This document shows, piece after piece, positions 22,878-34,403 of a stretch of DNA of 64,000 nt (positions are counted from its first letter, which is position 1; the number at the start of each line of letters is the position of its first letter). A program made the translations under genes and the position numbers. This stretch comes from Orbilia blumenaviensis (lineage: Eukaryota > Ascomycota > Orbiliomycetes > Orbiliales > Orbiliaceae): NCBI GenBank assembly GCA_036872755.1, contig JAVHNS010000014.1, positions 992,001-1,056,000 on the forward strand, written 5' to 3'. Under the pieces are notes generated by a model, which searched no databases, was not told the DNA's origin, and saw only the letters and a list, made by a program, of their open reading frames with translations.

Positions 22878-24798
22878 TTAAGCAGACTCGGCACGAGTGC
22901 TCTGAGCAAAAGCAGCGAAGCGTCGGACAACCTCGGCATCGACCTTATCCCAAAGGAGGGAGCGGGTATAGACCTCAGCGACGGTGGGCTTGTTGTGACC
23001 TTTTCGGAGAGCGTTCAAGGTGGCCTGGAGGTTCTGGCGACCCTCAGAGGTAGTGTACTCTGGCTCGCGAAGGAAATCCTTCGACGTAACCTCGTCGTAC
23101 TCAGCAGCAGTAAGCATCATGAGTTCCTGAGCTTCCTGCGAACGAGTCTTCGGTTGTTCGAGGTGAGCGTTGAGGACAGCCAAAGAGGAGCCGAGACCGA
23201 TGAGCTGGGAAGATTCAGTCTTTGGAACAACCCAGGCGTCGGAGACCTGTTGGGTGACAGATGGACCAACGGAGAGCTCGACATTGCGAGGATCGGCAGT
23301 GGCGATGGTGTTGGTTGGCTTGACACCAGCATCTTCGAAGATGGTGTTCAAGACGGCAGCCGAAGCGGTCTGGAGTGGCTGTGGAACTGGTGGGAGAGCG
23401 CTGCTCTGGGTACCCTTGGAAGCAACGAAGGCACCGAAGAGCAAGAGCAAGAAGAGAAGACCAGAGGCTGGCTTCTCCTCCTCCTTCATCTCGGACATCT
23501 TTGGAGCAAGCTTGACTTCCGAGACGTCCTGGACGTTGAGGAAGGTGTTTGCCTCATCGTTGAAGCTTGGTGGCTCCCAGAAGGAATCGATTGGCATGCC
23601 ATCGAAGGTGAACTCTTCGGTGTAGTTGACACCAGCGGGGGACTGAGATTGCATAGCAGCCTGGTTGAGTTTCTCTTGCATAAGATCAAGTTCCTGAGCG
23701 AGGAAGGTGTTCTTCTTTCGGAGTTCTGCAGACTCCAAAGTGTGCTTGCGAACAATCTCCTCGTTCTGGAGCTGAGCGTATTGAAGGTGGTGCTCAAACA
23801 TCTCTCTCTCACGCATCCACTGGGACTCCTTCTCCATCCACTCGTTCTCGCGAACGGCCAAGGAGTTCATCTTCTCCTCGAGTTCGAGGATGATGGCACT
23901 GTGAACCTTCTTCTCTTCTTCGAGACGTTCAGTGTGCTGCTTCTTGCGTTGCCTAGAGTCAAGACTATATATTTTATATGAGTAAGCATATGAGTTTATA
24001 ATTATAGGTAGCATGTGATAATACATACGCTGCTTGTCTGTTCCTGAGCAGTCTCTTCTGTTGCTTGAGCTCTTTGATCTCAGACTCATCGGTGGACTGA
24101 GTGATGAGGGCATCGATGTTCATTAGTGTCCTCTCGGCTGGGATGTCGAAGCGAGCGTTCTTCTTCCTGATTCCATCCCGTCGGATGTGCATTGGGGAGT
24201 GGATCCTGAGTTGTGGGCTGCCAGGTCGGACAGGGGCCTTCTTGACGGCACCGTTTGTTGAGCCATTCGAAGCGATGTTCTGGAGCTCGCTAGAGCCCTC
24301 AGACTGCATAGCTGGGGCAGGTGTGATGGCTGGAGCGATGGGGGTCTCAAATGACTGTGTCGAAGGTGTGAAGTTTGAGAAGTCACCATCGAAGTTGTAG
24401 CCCTGAACCTGACCATTGAAACCAGCCTGGACTGGAGTGGCGGTTTCAGATCGGTCTACCATGGCATCCCAAGAACCGGCACCAAACTGAGAGCCGTTGG
24501 CTTCCATCTTGACGAAAGGGTTGTTATCAAAGGCCATGGGAGAAGAGTCGTTCATGCCGTTGAGGAAGTCCCAGTCTCCAGCTTGGAGTTGGGGGGAGAA
24601 GATAGCGGCATCAGCCATAGATGGCCGCCTTGTGTCAACAGGAGATTCGAAAGCAGATGCGTCGATAGTGTTCTCAAGAATGTTATCATCCAAGATACTC
24701 GAGTCATCATCATCATAACATCTTTTCGACATGTTGGCCTCTTGTTGTAGGAGTTGTGCGTTTCTATAATAGTCTTGAATGGAGAATTGAGCCGCCAT
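22878..24798 (-). CDS. bZIP transcription factor with a short hydrophobic segment
   Basis: 618 aa; exons 24798..24029 and 23964..22878, with a 64 nt intron (GTATGT donor, ATATAG acceptor). The intron splits the basic region: NRQAA / LDSRQRKKQHTE, which restores the bZIP N-x7-R signature. Residues 1-240 are acidic, Ser/Thr/Asn-rich, as in activation domains, with SPQLRIHSPMHIRRDGIRKK just before the basic region. A long coiled coil runs from about residue 266 to 357. A 14-15 residue hydrophobic stretch (LLFLLLLFGAFVAS, about 425-438) follows. The C-terminus has a compact region ending DAEVVRRFAAFAQS. The layout recalls a widespread Pezizomycotina bZIP class that may include Neurospora ADA-1; I am not sure of that. 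The long plus-strand ORF at 22995-23981 is its antisense shadow. Confidence 0.85.
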
Positions 24799-26600
24799 TT
24801 TGGCTATATATGTGTGTGTATGTGTGTATGAAAGGGGGAGTTCGGAATCGAATCCCTGTCTGTATATAAGTCCAAGTCGGAGTGGTCGTATATATTCCCG
24901 ATGCTTCGAAGATATATCTCAAGGTATAACCCAACACTTGAATCCTTCGAAGGGGTGTTGGAGTTTGGTGGATGTGTTGTGAGGAGGTTCGAACAGGAAG
25001 AGTGTAAAGGATGAAGAGGGAAAAAAGGCTGGCTGGGAAAAGAGTCAAACGTGAAAGGAAGAAACAGGCAAGAATATAAACCGATGACAGAGCTGCAGAG
25101 AGGAAAAATAAAATAAAAAACGAGAATAAGAAAAGATGAGCTGGTTAAGAGATGATATGGTGTGAGCAAAGCAAGCAAGTTAGTAAACTGAGGATAACCT
25201 GATCTCAATAAACTCTCGTCCTTGAAATGCTATGGCAGTCAGTTATACTAGAATCGATTCGACCGTCCGGATTTCCCAGGCAGTGGATCTGATGCTGTGA
25301 TGATATATATTCGTATGGGAGAAACAACTTTTCAGTGTGTTTCCTATACGATCCAGATGGATAATATCTATAGTATGGTATTCCTATGGAAGATGAAGAG
25401 GAAGAAGGGGTGAAGGAAGGCTACAAATGGGTGGGCGGCCGGAGACATTATATCGGGCCTGCTCCCCTTCTGGCCTCCTCGCAAAGACCCCAAAAAACAA
25501 AAATCAAAACATCGATCAGAAGAGCGAAGAGGAAAAAAAGAGCAAGCACAATGCAGGACGCAAGTATAGGCACACCGGTCTCAAAGCTTGGTCTTGGAGG
25601 GTGGGAGGGAATCGAGCAGATGGGTACTTCGGGTTCCTCCCAGCTGCATGGCCTTCCTGGTACCACCCCAAGCGTGGGTGGGTACCCCCCATCTCGATTT
25701 CATTTTTGTTTTTGTATTCACCGTATGGGAACGAGCGGATGGGAAAGCAAGCCAATGGGCGACGGGCGACGCAATGGCCTAAGATCCCCCGGCAAGCCAT
25801 GGGGGAAAAAGAAATATCGTCTCGCGGTCGACGGGTACTCTAACTTTTTGTGTGAGGGATGCATCCTCTCGTGCTGCAGCAAAGCGAGTCAAGAACAAGA
25901 ACCAAAGGACCAAGACCAAGAAACAAGAACACCATGTTCCCAGTGCAGTGGAGGCAGCGAGCAGCGAACGAAAGGGAACTCCACTCCACTCGCTCCAGTC
26001 GATGTCTCTCCCTGGTACCCGTCGCCGCCGGTAGGAATGGGGAATTTCTAACAGTTATCACCAAAAATGCTATCATTGGGCGGATCTCGCATTTCAAACA
26101 CTCAGAAAAGTTGGGGGAGGCTGCTGCCATTATCAATTCTGGCAGTCGAGACGCTTCATCTGCCTCTGCTTCTGCCTCCAAAATACCTCCCTTGTGACAT
26201 CCTGCTGTGGGAGGAGCACAGCTTGCTGCTTTGACAGGCGGGTTTCGGTTCTTGTACCCCAAGACCTTACCTTCTTGTCCATTAGCCCTCAAGGTAGGTC
26301 CCCACTTTTTTCATTCTTTCCTTTCTTTCCTTTTTCCTTGTTCTCCCTCTTTTCTTCCGAGTGTGCGTACACCCAAGAAGAAAAATGCTTCCAAATATTT
26401 TTGCTCCTGTGAGCACGGGAAGCTAACTACAAGCTTGGTAGCTTGCTCGGAAAGAGCTACCTGTTACTGCTAAAACAGGAACTTTGAAACCTATCTGTTC
26501 AACTGCTCGACCGAGCTACTGTGAAGATGCTTTCTTCAAATGCTTCAACAGAAAAATAATCGACATAAAAATGCACATCAAAATATTCACTAGCAAGGAC
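24799..26600. other. Upstream region of the bZIP gene, no gene supported
   Basis: Promoter and probable leader of the minus-strand bZIP gene, then GC-richer sequence from about 25,390 to 26,290 that is open in several frames on both strands at once (up to 221 codons on plus from 25386). The predicted peptides are low complexity with no domain, so I do not call a gene. Confidence 0.45.
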
Positions 26601-26822
26601 TCGGGCTGTATCTCGCAGAATTAAAATGTTGAGGAGGTACAAACATAAGTTTTTCTCGCGTGGGTACATCAAGATCGAAAAATCGCCCATGCTAAGGTTC
26701 TGCCAGGCGCCAGTGGAAACACTCTATTTGCCCTATCTTTATGCCTCGCCTGCATAAACATATCACCGCAGACCGCTACTATTATGTACCCAGCAGAATG
26801 GATAGGCGGACAAAGAGGAAGC

Positions 26823-26845
26823 AAAAAAAAAAAAAAAAAAAAAAA
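26823..26845. repeat. Poly-A tract
   Basis: 23 consecutive A residues near the left edge of the compositionally distinct block. Confidence 0.92.
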
Positions 26846-28948
26846 GGATTTACAGCCCAGGCCCGTTCGTTCGTTAGTCCGCCGTTCGGCAGTACAAAAA
26901 AAAAAAGTACTCCTCGTGGGATGAGAAAGTAGTGGGATTTCAGGTATTATTAGGCTCTTCAAGAGGTGTTTTTTTTTTTTTTTTCTTAATGCTTCCAATG
27001 GCAGAAAGCTCTCTTGCCAATTTTCCCCACTCCATGCTTCACGAAACCACTCGCACCCAGCATCAGCGAGCCATTCACAGCGAACGTAAGGTTTGCTCTC
27101 TGCATAATAATCGATATATCCATGCCATTGCTTCGGAGGTAGAGATTTTGGCCTTCCATATAAGAGGAACTAGACGGCCGCGGCGCCCCCCCCTCTTACT
27201 CCTCCTCCTCGGCCGTCCATGAAGCAGCGAGTTCGGATTCATCCATACAGAATTAAGCTCCTGATCCGTTGGAACTGGGCGTGCATGATCAACCGCTTTT
27301 TTATTTCTTGCGATATATCAAATAAAGTGATAAGCCCGAGATGGGTTTCGCCTGCTATATGTTCCCATGCCATGAGGGGTTATTGCGATTTGATCAAGCT
27401 CAGCAGATAGTCATCCTGCTGGGATTTCATTCGTTCCTTCTTGAACGGACGCCCCCATATCCATATTTTTGGTCCATCCCGCTCGACCGCGCTCTTCTCC
27501 TTTTCGACGGCATGATCTTTGTCGAACCCACAATGGGAAAAAAACACAAACCAAATGGCAACGGAGAAGGCGGAGAGAATGAGCGAATCGAGATTTCGAA
27601 AGATAGACATCCAAGATCACACCGTCTCGCGTAATAAAGTGTGAATGATCCCCAAAGCACCCCACCATGGATCACCCGGTCCGAGGCTGGGTCAAGGATC
27701 CTGTGGTCTCTTGTTTCAGTTGTTCGATGGTAGTAATGTACTGCTTCTCGAAGGAAAGGGCTGGATCCGGCAAATAGGATAAGCTTCTTTTTTCTGTCAA
27801 CACACTGTCATTATAGAGAGAGGGCTGTCACGCAAAGGGCTCATGCTCACTAGGAGCTTATTTTTTCCTCCAGCATAATTCGTTTTTCCTAGGAGAAAGT
27901 GGGGAAATAGATTATTTTTAATTCTGTTTTTGCAAGGAAAAAAAAGGTGTGGTACTTATGAGCTGGCAACATAAGCCCTGCACCTCCACACCAGACTTTC
28001 ATAGACGTCTACTCTTCCTGAACAACCTTCCTTTCCGTGCCTCATGTCACCGAAAGAAAGAGGAAAGAAAAGAAAGTCGTGGCGCGGGAAGACGAAGAAA
28101 TGAGGGGTCCGGATGACGATATTTCCCAATATCAGCGTTTTCTATATTGACAGACGGGATATCCGTGATACAAGACACGGGAAAACAAGGCGAGTCTTCG
28201 TAGAGTCTAGTCATTTTCTGTTAAAGAAAAGTGACATTGACAGCGAAGCTTCTACACCATGTTCTTTCTGCTTGCTAATATCGATCCTCGGTCGCTTGTG
28301 TAAAGGGCAAACCCGGAATCAATCCGAGCAAGGGATCGAAAGGCATCGATCGAGTGAATACCTTCAAAGAGGTAAACCGCCTCCTTGCTCCTAAATGGGT
28401 AAACAGAGACGAAGGCTGAGGAGCTATCGACGGTCCCCTAGAGGAGGAGCCCTCGACGACAAAGCGACAATCCAATCCTTTCTTCGAGTCCTTCGGATTA
28501 CTGCGTTCTCGGATCCACTACCATTTGCTCGTTTGTCTTAGCTTCACAAAGCACCCAGTTGCTTTGATGAAGAAGTCCGTGCTATTTGCAGACATAAAAA
28601 TGGCTGGAGGATATGTGCGCGGGAGCAAATTAGGCGATACCGGGAGGGATCCAGATACGTCTACTTTGTGCTGCAAAGACGGGAGCTATGGAGCGGGATT
28701 GCCTCGTGAGAATCCAATCCGTTTGGTTTTCATCCCATAATTGAAGAAGCCATCAACACCATTCACGCCAGATATATCCACCCATCCATACCATGGTGGA
28801 GTAGGTAAGCAGCCTCGTGAGCCGTAATGCTTTATGCAACAGCGGCAGCCGTAACATGTCTATGAGGAGTCGATCATAAAACCCGTCGCATTATTCTCCA
28901 ATGCTTAATCGGCATTCTTTTAGTAAAGAAGCGCATTAACCATGGAGC

Positions 28949-28971
28949 TTTTTTTTTTTTTTTTTTTTTTT
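28949..28971. repeat. Poly-T tract
   Basis: 23 consecutive T residues inside the compositionally distinct block. Confidence 0.92.
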
Positions 28972-30300
28972 GCACTCAGGCTGATTGATCGAACCGACCC
29001 AGGCAGCCGTGCCGTCGCGTTATCACGCCGAGACATGAGATGCCTTCTATGTAACGCCAGGGGCCTCGGGATGGATGGGAGGGGGCGATGCGTTGAGAGG
29101 AGTTCTGGAGTTCTGGGACTCTCCGAAACTAGTTACTACAAAGATAGGCTCTATTCCCATCGGACGGAACGAATGGTATAGTGTGCACTATCTCAGAGCA
29201 AAAGACATCCGACCGAAGAGATCCTCTCACTAGGCACTCAGTAAATGTAAGGCCAGTCGCGCTTTTTGAAGCTAAAAAGACCCAAAGATCGGATACCCCC
29301 CTCCTTAGCAAGCTTCGGAAACGTGATCTCACTCGTCAGGCGCGAGTGGGATGATTCCCGAGAGGGCCAAAGGTCAATAGAACTTCTCCTTTTGGCCTTT
29401 CTATAAGACTTTAGCTTTCAGAGTGAAAAAATTTTCATTGGATAGAAAACCGGGGATGGAGAAAGGAGACCATACAAGAGACCTCTTTGTTTACCTTTGG
29501 CCGGCGGCCATGGGGTCGATACCCTGGGGAGAACTGCATCTCTCGTTCGTTACATGCAATGTGACTGTGTGGGCTGCATGCAAAGCATATGCACGAGGAA
29601 GACTCCATGTCGAAACCTTTTTGCACCAGTGGGATGTTTAGGTAAGAAGGGAAAATCTGAAAGAAGAGAATTCTATTGCCGGAGGTTGAGGCCATGCCCA
29701 GACAGACCTAAAGGATGGTCTGGGGGGGCTCCACTTTTTTTTCTTGGAAGTTTATGCGTCGAAAACCAAGCCAGGAGATTCGCAACTTAGCGCGCCTGCT
29801 GGAACTCGAACCGGCGTGACTTGGGGACTTTTGCCGAGGGACGAATAGACAAGCGTCCAATATCAGCCTTTGATTCGGATTCGGATTTCAGATGTCAAAA
29901 CTATAATACCAACGGTATAATAAAACATCTTTTGTTTGGTAGTTAAAAAAAAAAAAAAATATCAATTAGAAGTTTCGTCTAATACAAAAAGAGGGTCCAG
30001 CGTTTTCCGAGGGAAAAGGGATATCCGGAGCGCAAGCTACTGCAGCGAATAGATTGGAATGCAACGATCACCCTTCTTTCAAAGCCCCGAGAACGAGTCT
30101 GAGGTCGGAATAAACTTGTCTGGGGGGGTGTATGCGAATCAAATTCCAAGATTCTAGAGCATAACGCCATCCATGAGGCGGTGCGACCCTCCATCGGGAC
30201 TTGCACTTGTATCGCTGCAAGATCTGGTAGTATTAGCGTTCTTTGCGGCTTTAATCCCTCAGAGATCATATGGACGATAAAATGTGATTACGCTCGTGCT

Positions 30301-33300
30301 ATGTCATTAATTTTCCTTCCGGATTCCACTAGCTAAGTCAGCAGTCAGAAGGCCACCCAGAAGATCAGTTGGAAATAAGAGCCCACTAAGGTTGGACTAA
30401 ACTTATATTTGATGCTAAATTTATAAAGCTTGTGGTTCGATCTGGGATCTGGCACACTCAAAATAAGCTTGAGAGGTTCGAATCGAGGTTGGAGGTCTCC
30501 AGAATCGATACTAGTAAGTACCTTGATAGCTAGTATATACTATACTATACTGTACTAGTAGTAACTTGACAGACGTTCCCCTCAGGAAACTCGCTTTGTT
30601 TCAGGTTTCTCAAAGCGTGATCATTCGTGACCACAGATTGGGCAGCTGGGTCACCTGTGGTAGATACTAGTAAATTGAACACCACCCTAGTCGCAATTGC
30701 TTTGTACCTTACTATACGTACTCTGCTCCACCATACTACTGATCTCAGCCCTTCGTTTTTCCAAAGCTAAGGTCATCCCTTTAGGAATATTCGAATGAAA
30801 CATTTGAATGTGACTACGCACTACTACTATGTACTTACATACTTTCTTGCTTAGTTACATGGACCTAATGTGTGTACGCCTTAGATTTTTTTGTGTAATC
30901 CTTGAAAGGCGGAGAGGCACAATCGACTTACTTGCGCGCTCCCTCACTCAAACCCCCCCCCCCAGCAAGAGAGCTCAAGGCTGGAGAGTTATGGATAAGC
31001 ACAGCACAAAGGAATTTACCCCGATCACATATGGCAGCAGTGCACTGCAGAGGCCGGCTGGAGGGCTTCTTACTCTCCTTGCCTACTTGCCTACTAAACA
31101 CTGCTAGATATATTACGCCAAATGCCCAGGTCTCTACGTAAATACACAGCTCGCTTCGAGGCTGCTGCTGCTTGTTGCTGATGCATGAACATCCAAATGT
31201 CTCGAAAGCATGTACCAGGTGGATCGTCTACATGCACACCGGTCTGTCCCTCCTCGGTAAACCCTCACGATACCACCCCGAGGCACGTTCCTCGCCCCGC
31301 TCCCCGTTCCCAAAGGGAGCTAATGTAAAGCACGTAATGCCGTTCCCCTCATCAAAGATTAGGAAGTTCGGATCAAAAAAATAATTATATTGTGAGAAAA
31401 AAACAGAGTTATCCCAGAAAATTGGGATAAATTCGATACGATTACTGGATTATCAGCGAGATGAGCTGTCCTCTTGATAGTATCTTAGATCCCGTCTTCC
31501 CGCTCCGTAAGACATACGACTAGGTTGTACGGTACGTTAGAGCTAAGCATCTCTAGTTAGCAGCTGCTCGTATAGTAACTATAGCAGAAATACGCCTGCT
31601 CAGCCCATGCTAGTAGTGTACGTCGAAAGTAGGACCAATTATCAAATATATCTCGGCAGCACAGCCAAACGAACGGCTAGAGGTCATTTTTTCCTATAGA
31701 CAAAGAGCACGAGCACCGGTGATTGGGCTCCTCCCCATACCCCCCATCGAAGAAGGCAGGAGGTTGGGCCAACCATGAAAAGAATGTGGGTCCGCGAAGA
31801 AACTGTAAGACGGGGTAATCCATCGACCTATCGTAGACGACTGATGCGTTGTCATTCGTCCTGGGATTGGTCGATATGCACAAGGGGGTCTCGAGGCTTG
31901 GGAAGAGCAAGCAGGCTCAAGACAAGGGAAAATCGTAAATTCCGTCGAAGAGGGTCAGAATTTGCGATCTTTGCACCAAACGGTATGATCATATCAGATT
32001 GTAATGATATCCACTTTTGAGCATGACGCCGTTAGTGAGCAGTTGAACAAGAGGTGAATTAATTATATCATCATGGACTTCGTTTTGCTAACCCTAAAGA
32101 CCGAGGGAGAATCCCGTTAAGGAATTAGGCAAAATAAGCAATGTGCAAACTGGTCCGAAACCCCTCACAAAAACGTAACAAGGACAACGCAAAACTCATT
32201 CGATCCTTTCGATCTCAAACATGAAAACCACCAAGGCTGTGCCCGCTTTCTCCTGCGAGGCCAGTCGACCCTTTTTTTTTTTTTCCGCCAAACGTATCCA
32301 GTGACATGACCCCTCTTCTCCTGATAGCTGGCTTTCCCCGCGATCTTAAAATTGACTATCAGTACCAACGAGGCAGCTTCGTCAAATGAAAAATAGTTTC
32401 GGAAGCACAACATGGGCGTACATTACATATACCCATTCACATACATCCTACCACCCCGAAACTAAGGGATGTCGGACAACAGTTACATCCTCCACGGATC
32501 CAGCCGCATATGCGTATACACCTTAAATTTTTACCCGTTAAATTCAATTACATATTATAATTTAAATCACTCTCAAGGATAGGGCCCCGGTGCAGATAAC
32601 TCGCAGTAGCATCTCCAAAACCGCTTGTTTGCATTTTGTGCTCAGTATACTACACACTGCAGGAAGTCTAATCGCTGTTTTATCCTTATTCTGCACAAAA
32701 GTCTTAGCATCCAAATCCCCGTTTTCATTAAAAATGCATAACGGTCCAGACCCAAACCCGTAGACAATACCCGTGAGCCGTTGAAAGACTTCATAGGTAC
32801 ATGCACATTAAAAGCAGCCTTGTACCTCTAGATCCAGCATAATGTACCCCTCCCCAATGTAGATGTTATAGCAGTTAGCGGTAGTTTCAAACCTCATCTA
32901 CATTCGACCATGCTTATAAGCTATCGATAGACCCTATCGCGGCTCGCATAATCTTACATGTACATACCGTTGGCATTACCAGAACGTGCGTCGACACACT
33001 TTTTTTTTTTTTCTTCAATCAATCAATCCCCTCATTCCCCTCAATTGAAAATCCCAGACTTCCGTCAGATTTCAGAGGGGAAGAAGAAAATGACATATCG
33101 TATATACTAAGCATGGCCTTTGGACAATTGAATGAAAATTTCCGAAGGAACCGGCCGATAAAACCCTGAGCCCTCTTTAGGAAAACCCGGAATGATAGCG
33201 ATAGAATGAAAGACAAGAAATTAATAGTATTAATAAAAATCCCAGATTAAGCTCACAAACGCAACATACGTATTACACTCCACACCACCCATGTCTACAG

Positions 33301-34403
33301 CTGTCATAATTCACCACCATTAATATTGTCGACATCATTTTCTGACACAAAGATATCTTCAAAGATCCCCTCAGATACGTATTTTTTCGAAATTTTCGAA
33401 ATTTCAATTGATCAATTGGACTTCGAAATCGGCAAGCTTGCCTAGTATCGCGTTTAAACCCGGCTCTAGGCTTCTGAAAATCACTAACTCTGGCTTTTCA
33501 AACCGACCGAAAACCCCGGATTTTCAATATGTATTACTTTATATAGAGTGAAACAGGACCTCTTAGAGGTAGACATATCACTACGCTTACTCGACGCCTT
33601 TCCCAATGTATCTTTCTCGACTGGCCTGACAGTTTGCTAGTCATGGATAATCGTATCATCTTGATATCACAGCACATCTTTTTCTAAAGCATTTGAACCG
33701 ATTGGAACCAAGAGCCTTTGCATCTCATTACTATTCTCATTTAATGTGTTTTTTTATTATTATTCTCTCTTTCTACCTAGTAGATGTTTCAAAATCCCGC
33801 TCAATCATTTGCTTACAACAAAAAAATTTCAATTGAAGAAGAAAAAAGTTTTTCAATCCATCTTGAGATCGCCTTTCAAAACACCATGCTTGATATTAAT
33901 AAAAGGGAATAGGATTTGCCAGACGTCCTGCACGATGCAGTCCTCTGGAAACTACATAAGCGAAAAACGAACATTGAGACAACAGTAAAAAAGACAAGAA
34001 TGAAGTGAGCCCCCTCAACGGCGAACCTCGGGCCTCAGGCTCAGGACCTCGCCGTTGAACTGCACACATGGGAACGGAAAACAAGGAGAGGGGAAAGAAG
34101 GGACCCGGGCCGTCGACGAATGAATTACTGCATATTCGGCCGGAGCTTGCTGAATTCGAAACCATCTTAAGGCCCGGTCGTGATGCAGGGTACACTGCAT
34201 CTTGCTGCTACTTCGCTACTGCTATTCTTTGCGATCGTATTTCAAATCTCTCCGGATTAAGAATAGCTGTTTCTATATATGTTGACATTAACCCATTAAA
34301 AAAGCCATCTGCTTTTTGCTTCGCTACTTCGCTGCTTGCTGTAAGAAGATCAAGGAAAAATTTTTTGCATACGATCCGGTTGGCTGCTTTTCGTCGGGAT
34401 GTT
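30301..34403. other. Gene-free region upstream of the CCCH gene's 3' end
   Basis: Mixed sequence: AT-rich with CTAGTA words near 30,500-31,700; a piece near 31,680-32,400 that again resembles the GC-balanced block; then AT-rich DNA with T-runs (32272-32284, 33000-33012). Only short unconvincing ORFs. Confidence 0.45.

Larger units (their letters stand above)
26601..30300. other. Compositionally distinct gene-free block
   Basis: Nearly GC-balanced DNA, unlike the AT-leaning CTAG-rich intergenic sequence on both sides, broken by long poly-A/T tracts (26823-26845, 28949-28971, 29944-29957). No ORF over about 100 codons and no recognisable protein, tRNA or rRNA. Its word usage reminds me of land-plant mitochondrial spacer DNA, but I have no alignment to support this. 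Confidence 0.4.

Noticed and set aside
22995..23981. 328-codon plus-strand ORF
   Set aside because: It is exactly antisense to the bZIP coding exon. The minus strand has a bZIP motif and splice-consistent structure, while the plus peptide has no domain, so it is a codon-usage shadow.
25386..26051. 221-codon plus-strand ORF upstream of the bZIP gene
   Set aside because: Several other frames on both strands are open over the same DNA, the peptide is low complexity without domain or intron signals, and openness is explained by GC-richer composition.
28795..28835. GAGCCGTA word like a group II intron domain V
   Set aside because: The pairing strand and the rest of domain V are absent.
32110..32150. 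Word resembling a large-subunit rRNA core (TTAAGGAATTAGGCAAAATAAGC)
   Set aside because: The flanking sequence does not continue the rRNA, so about 23 nt of similarity is not enough.
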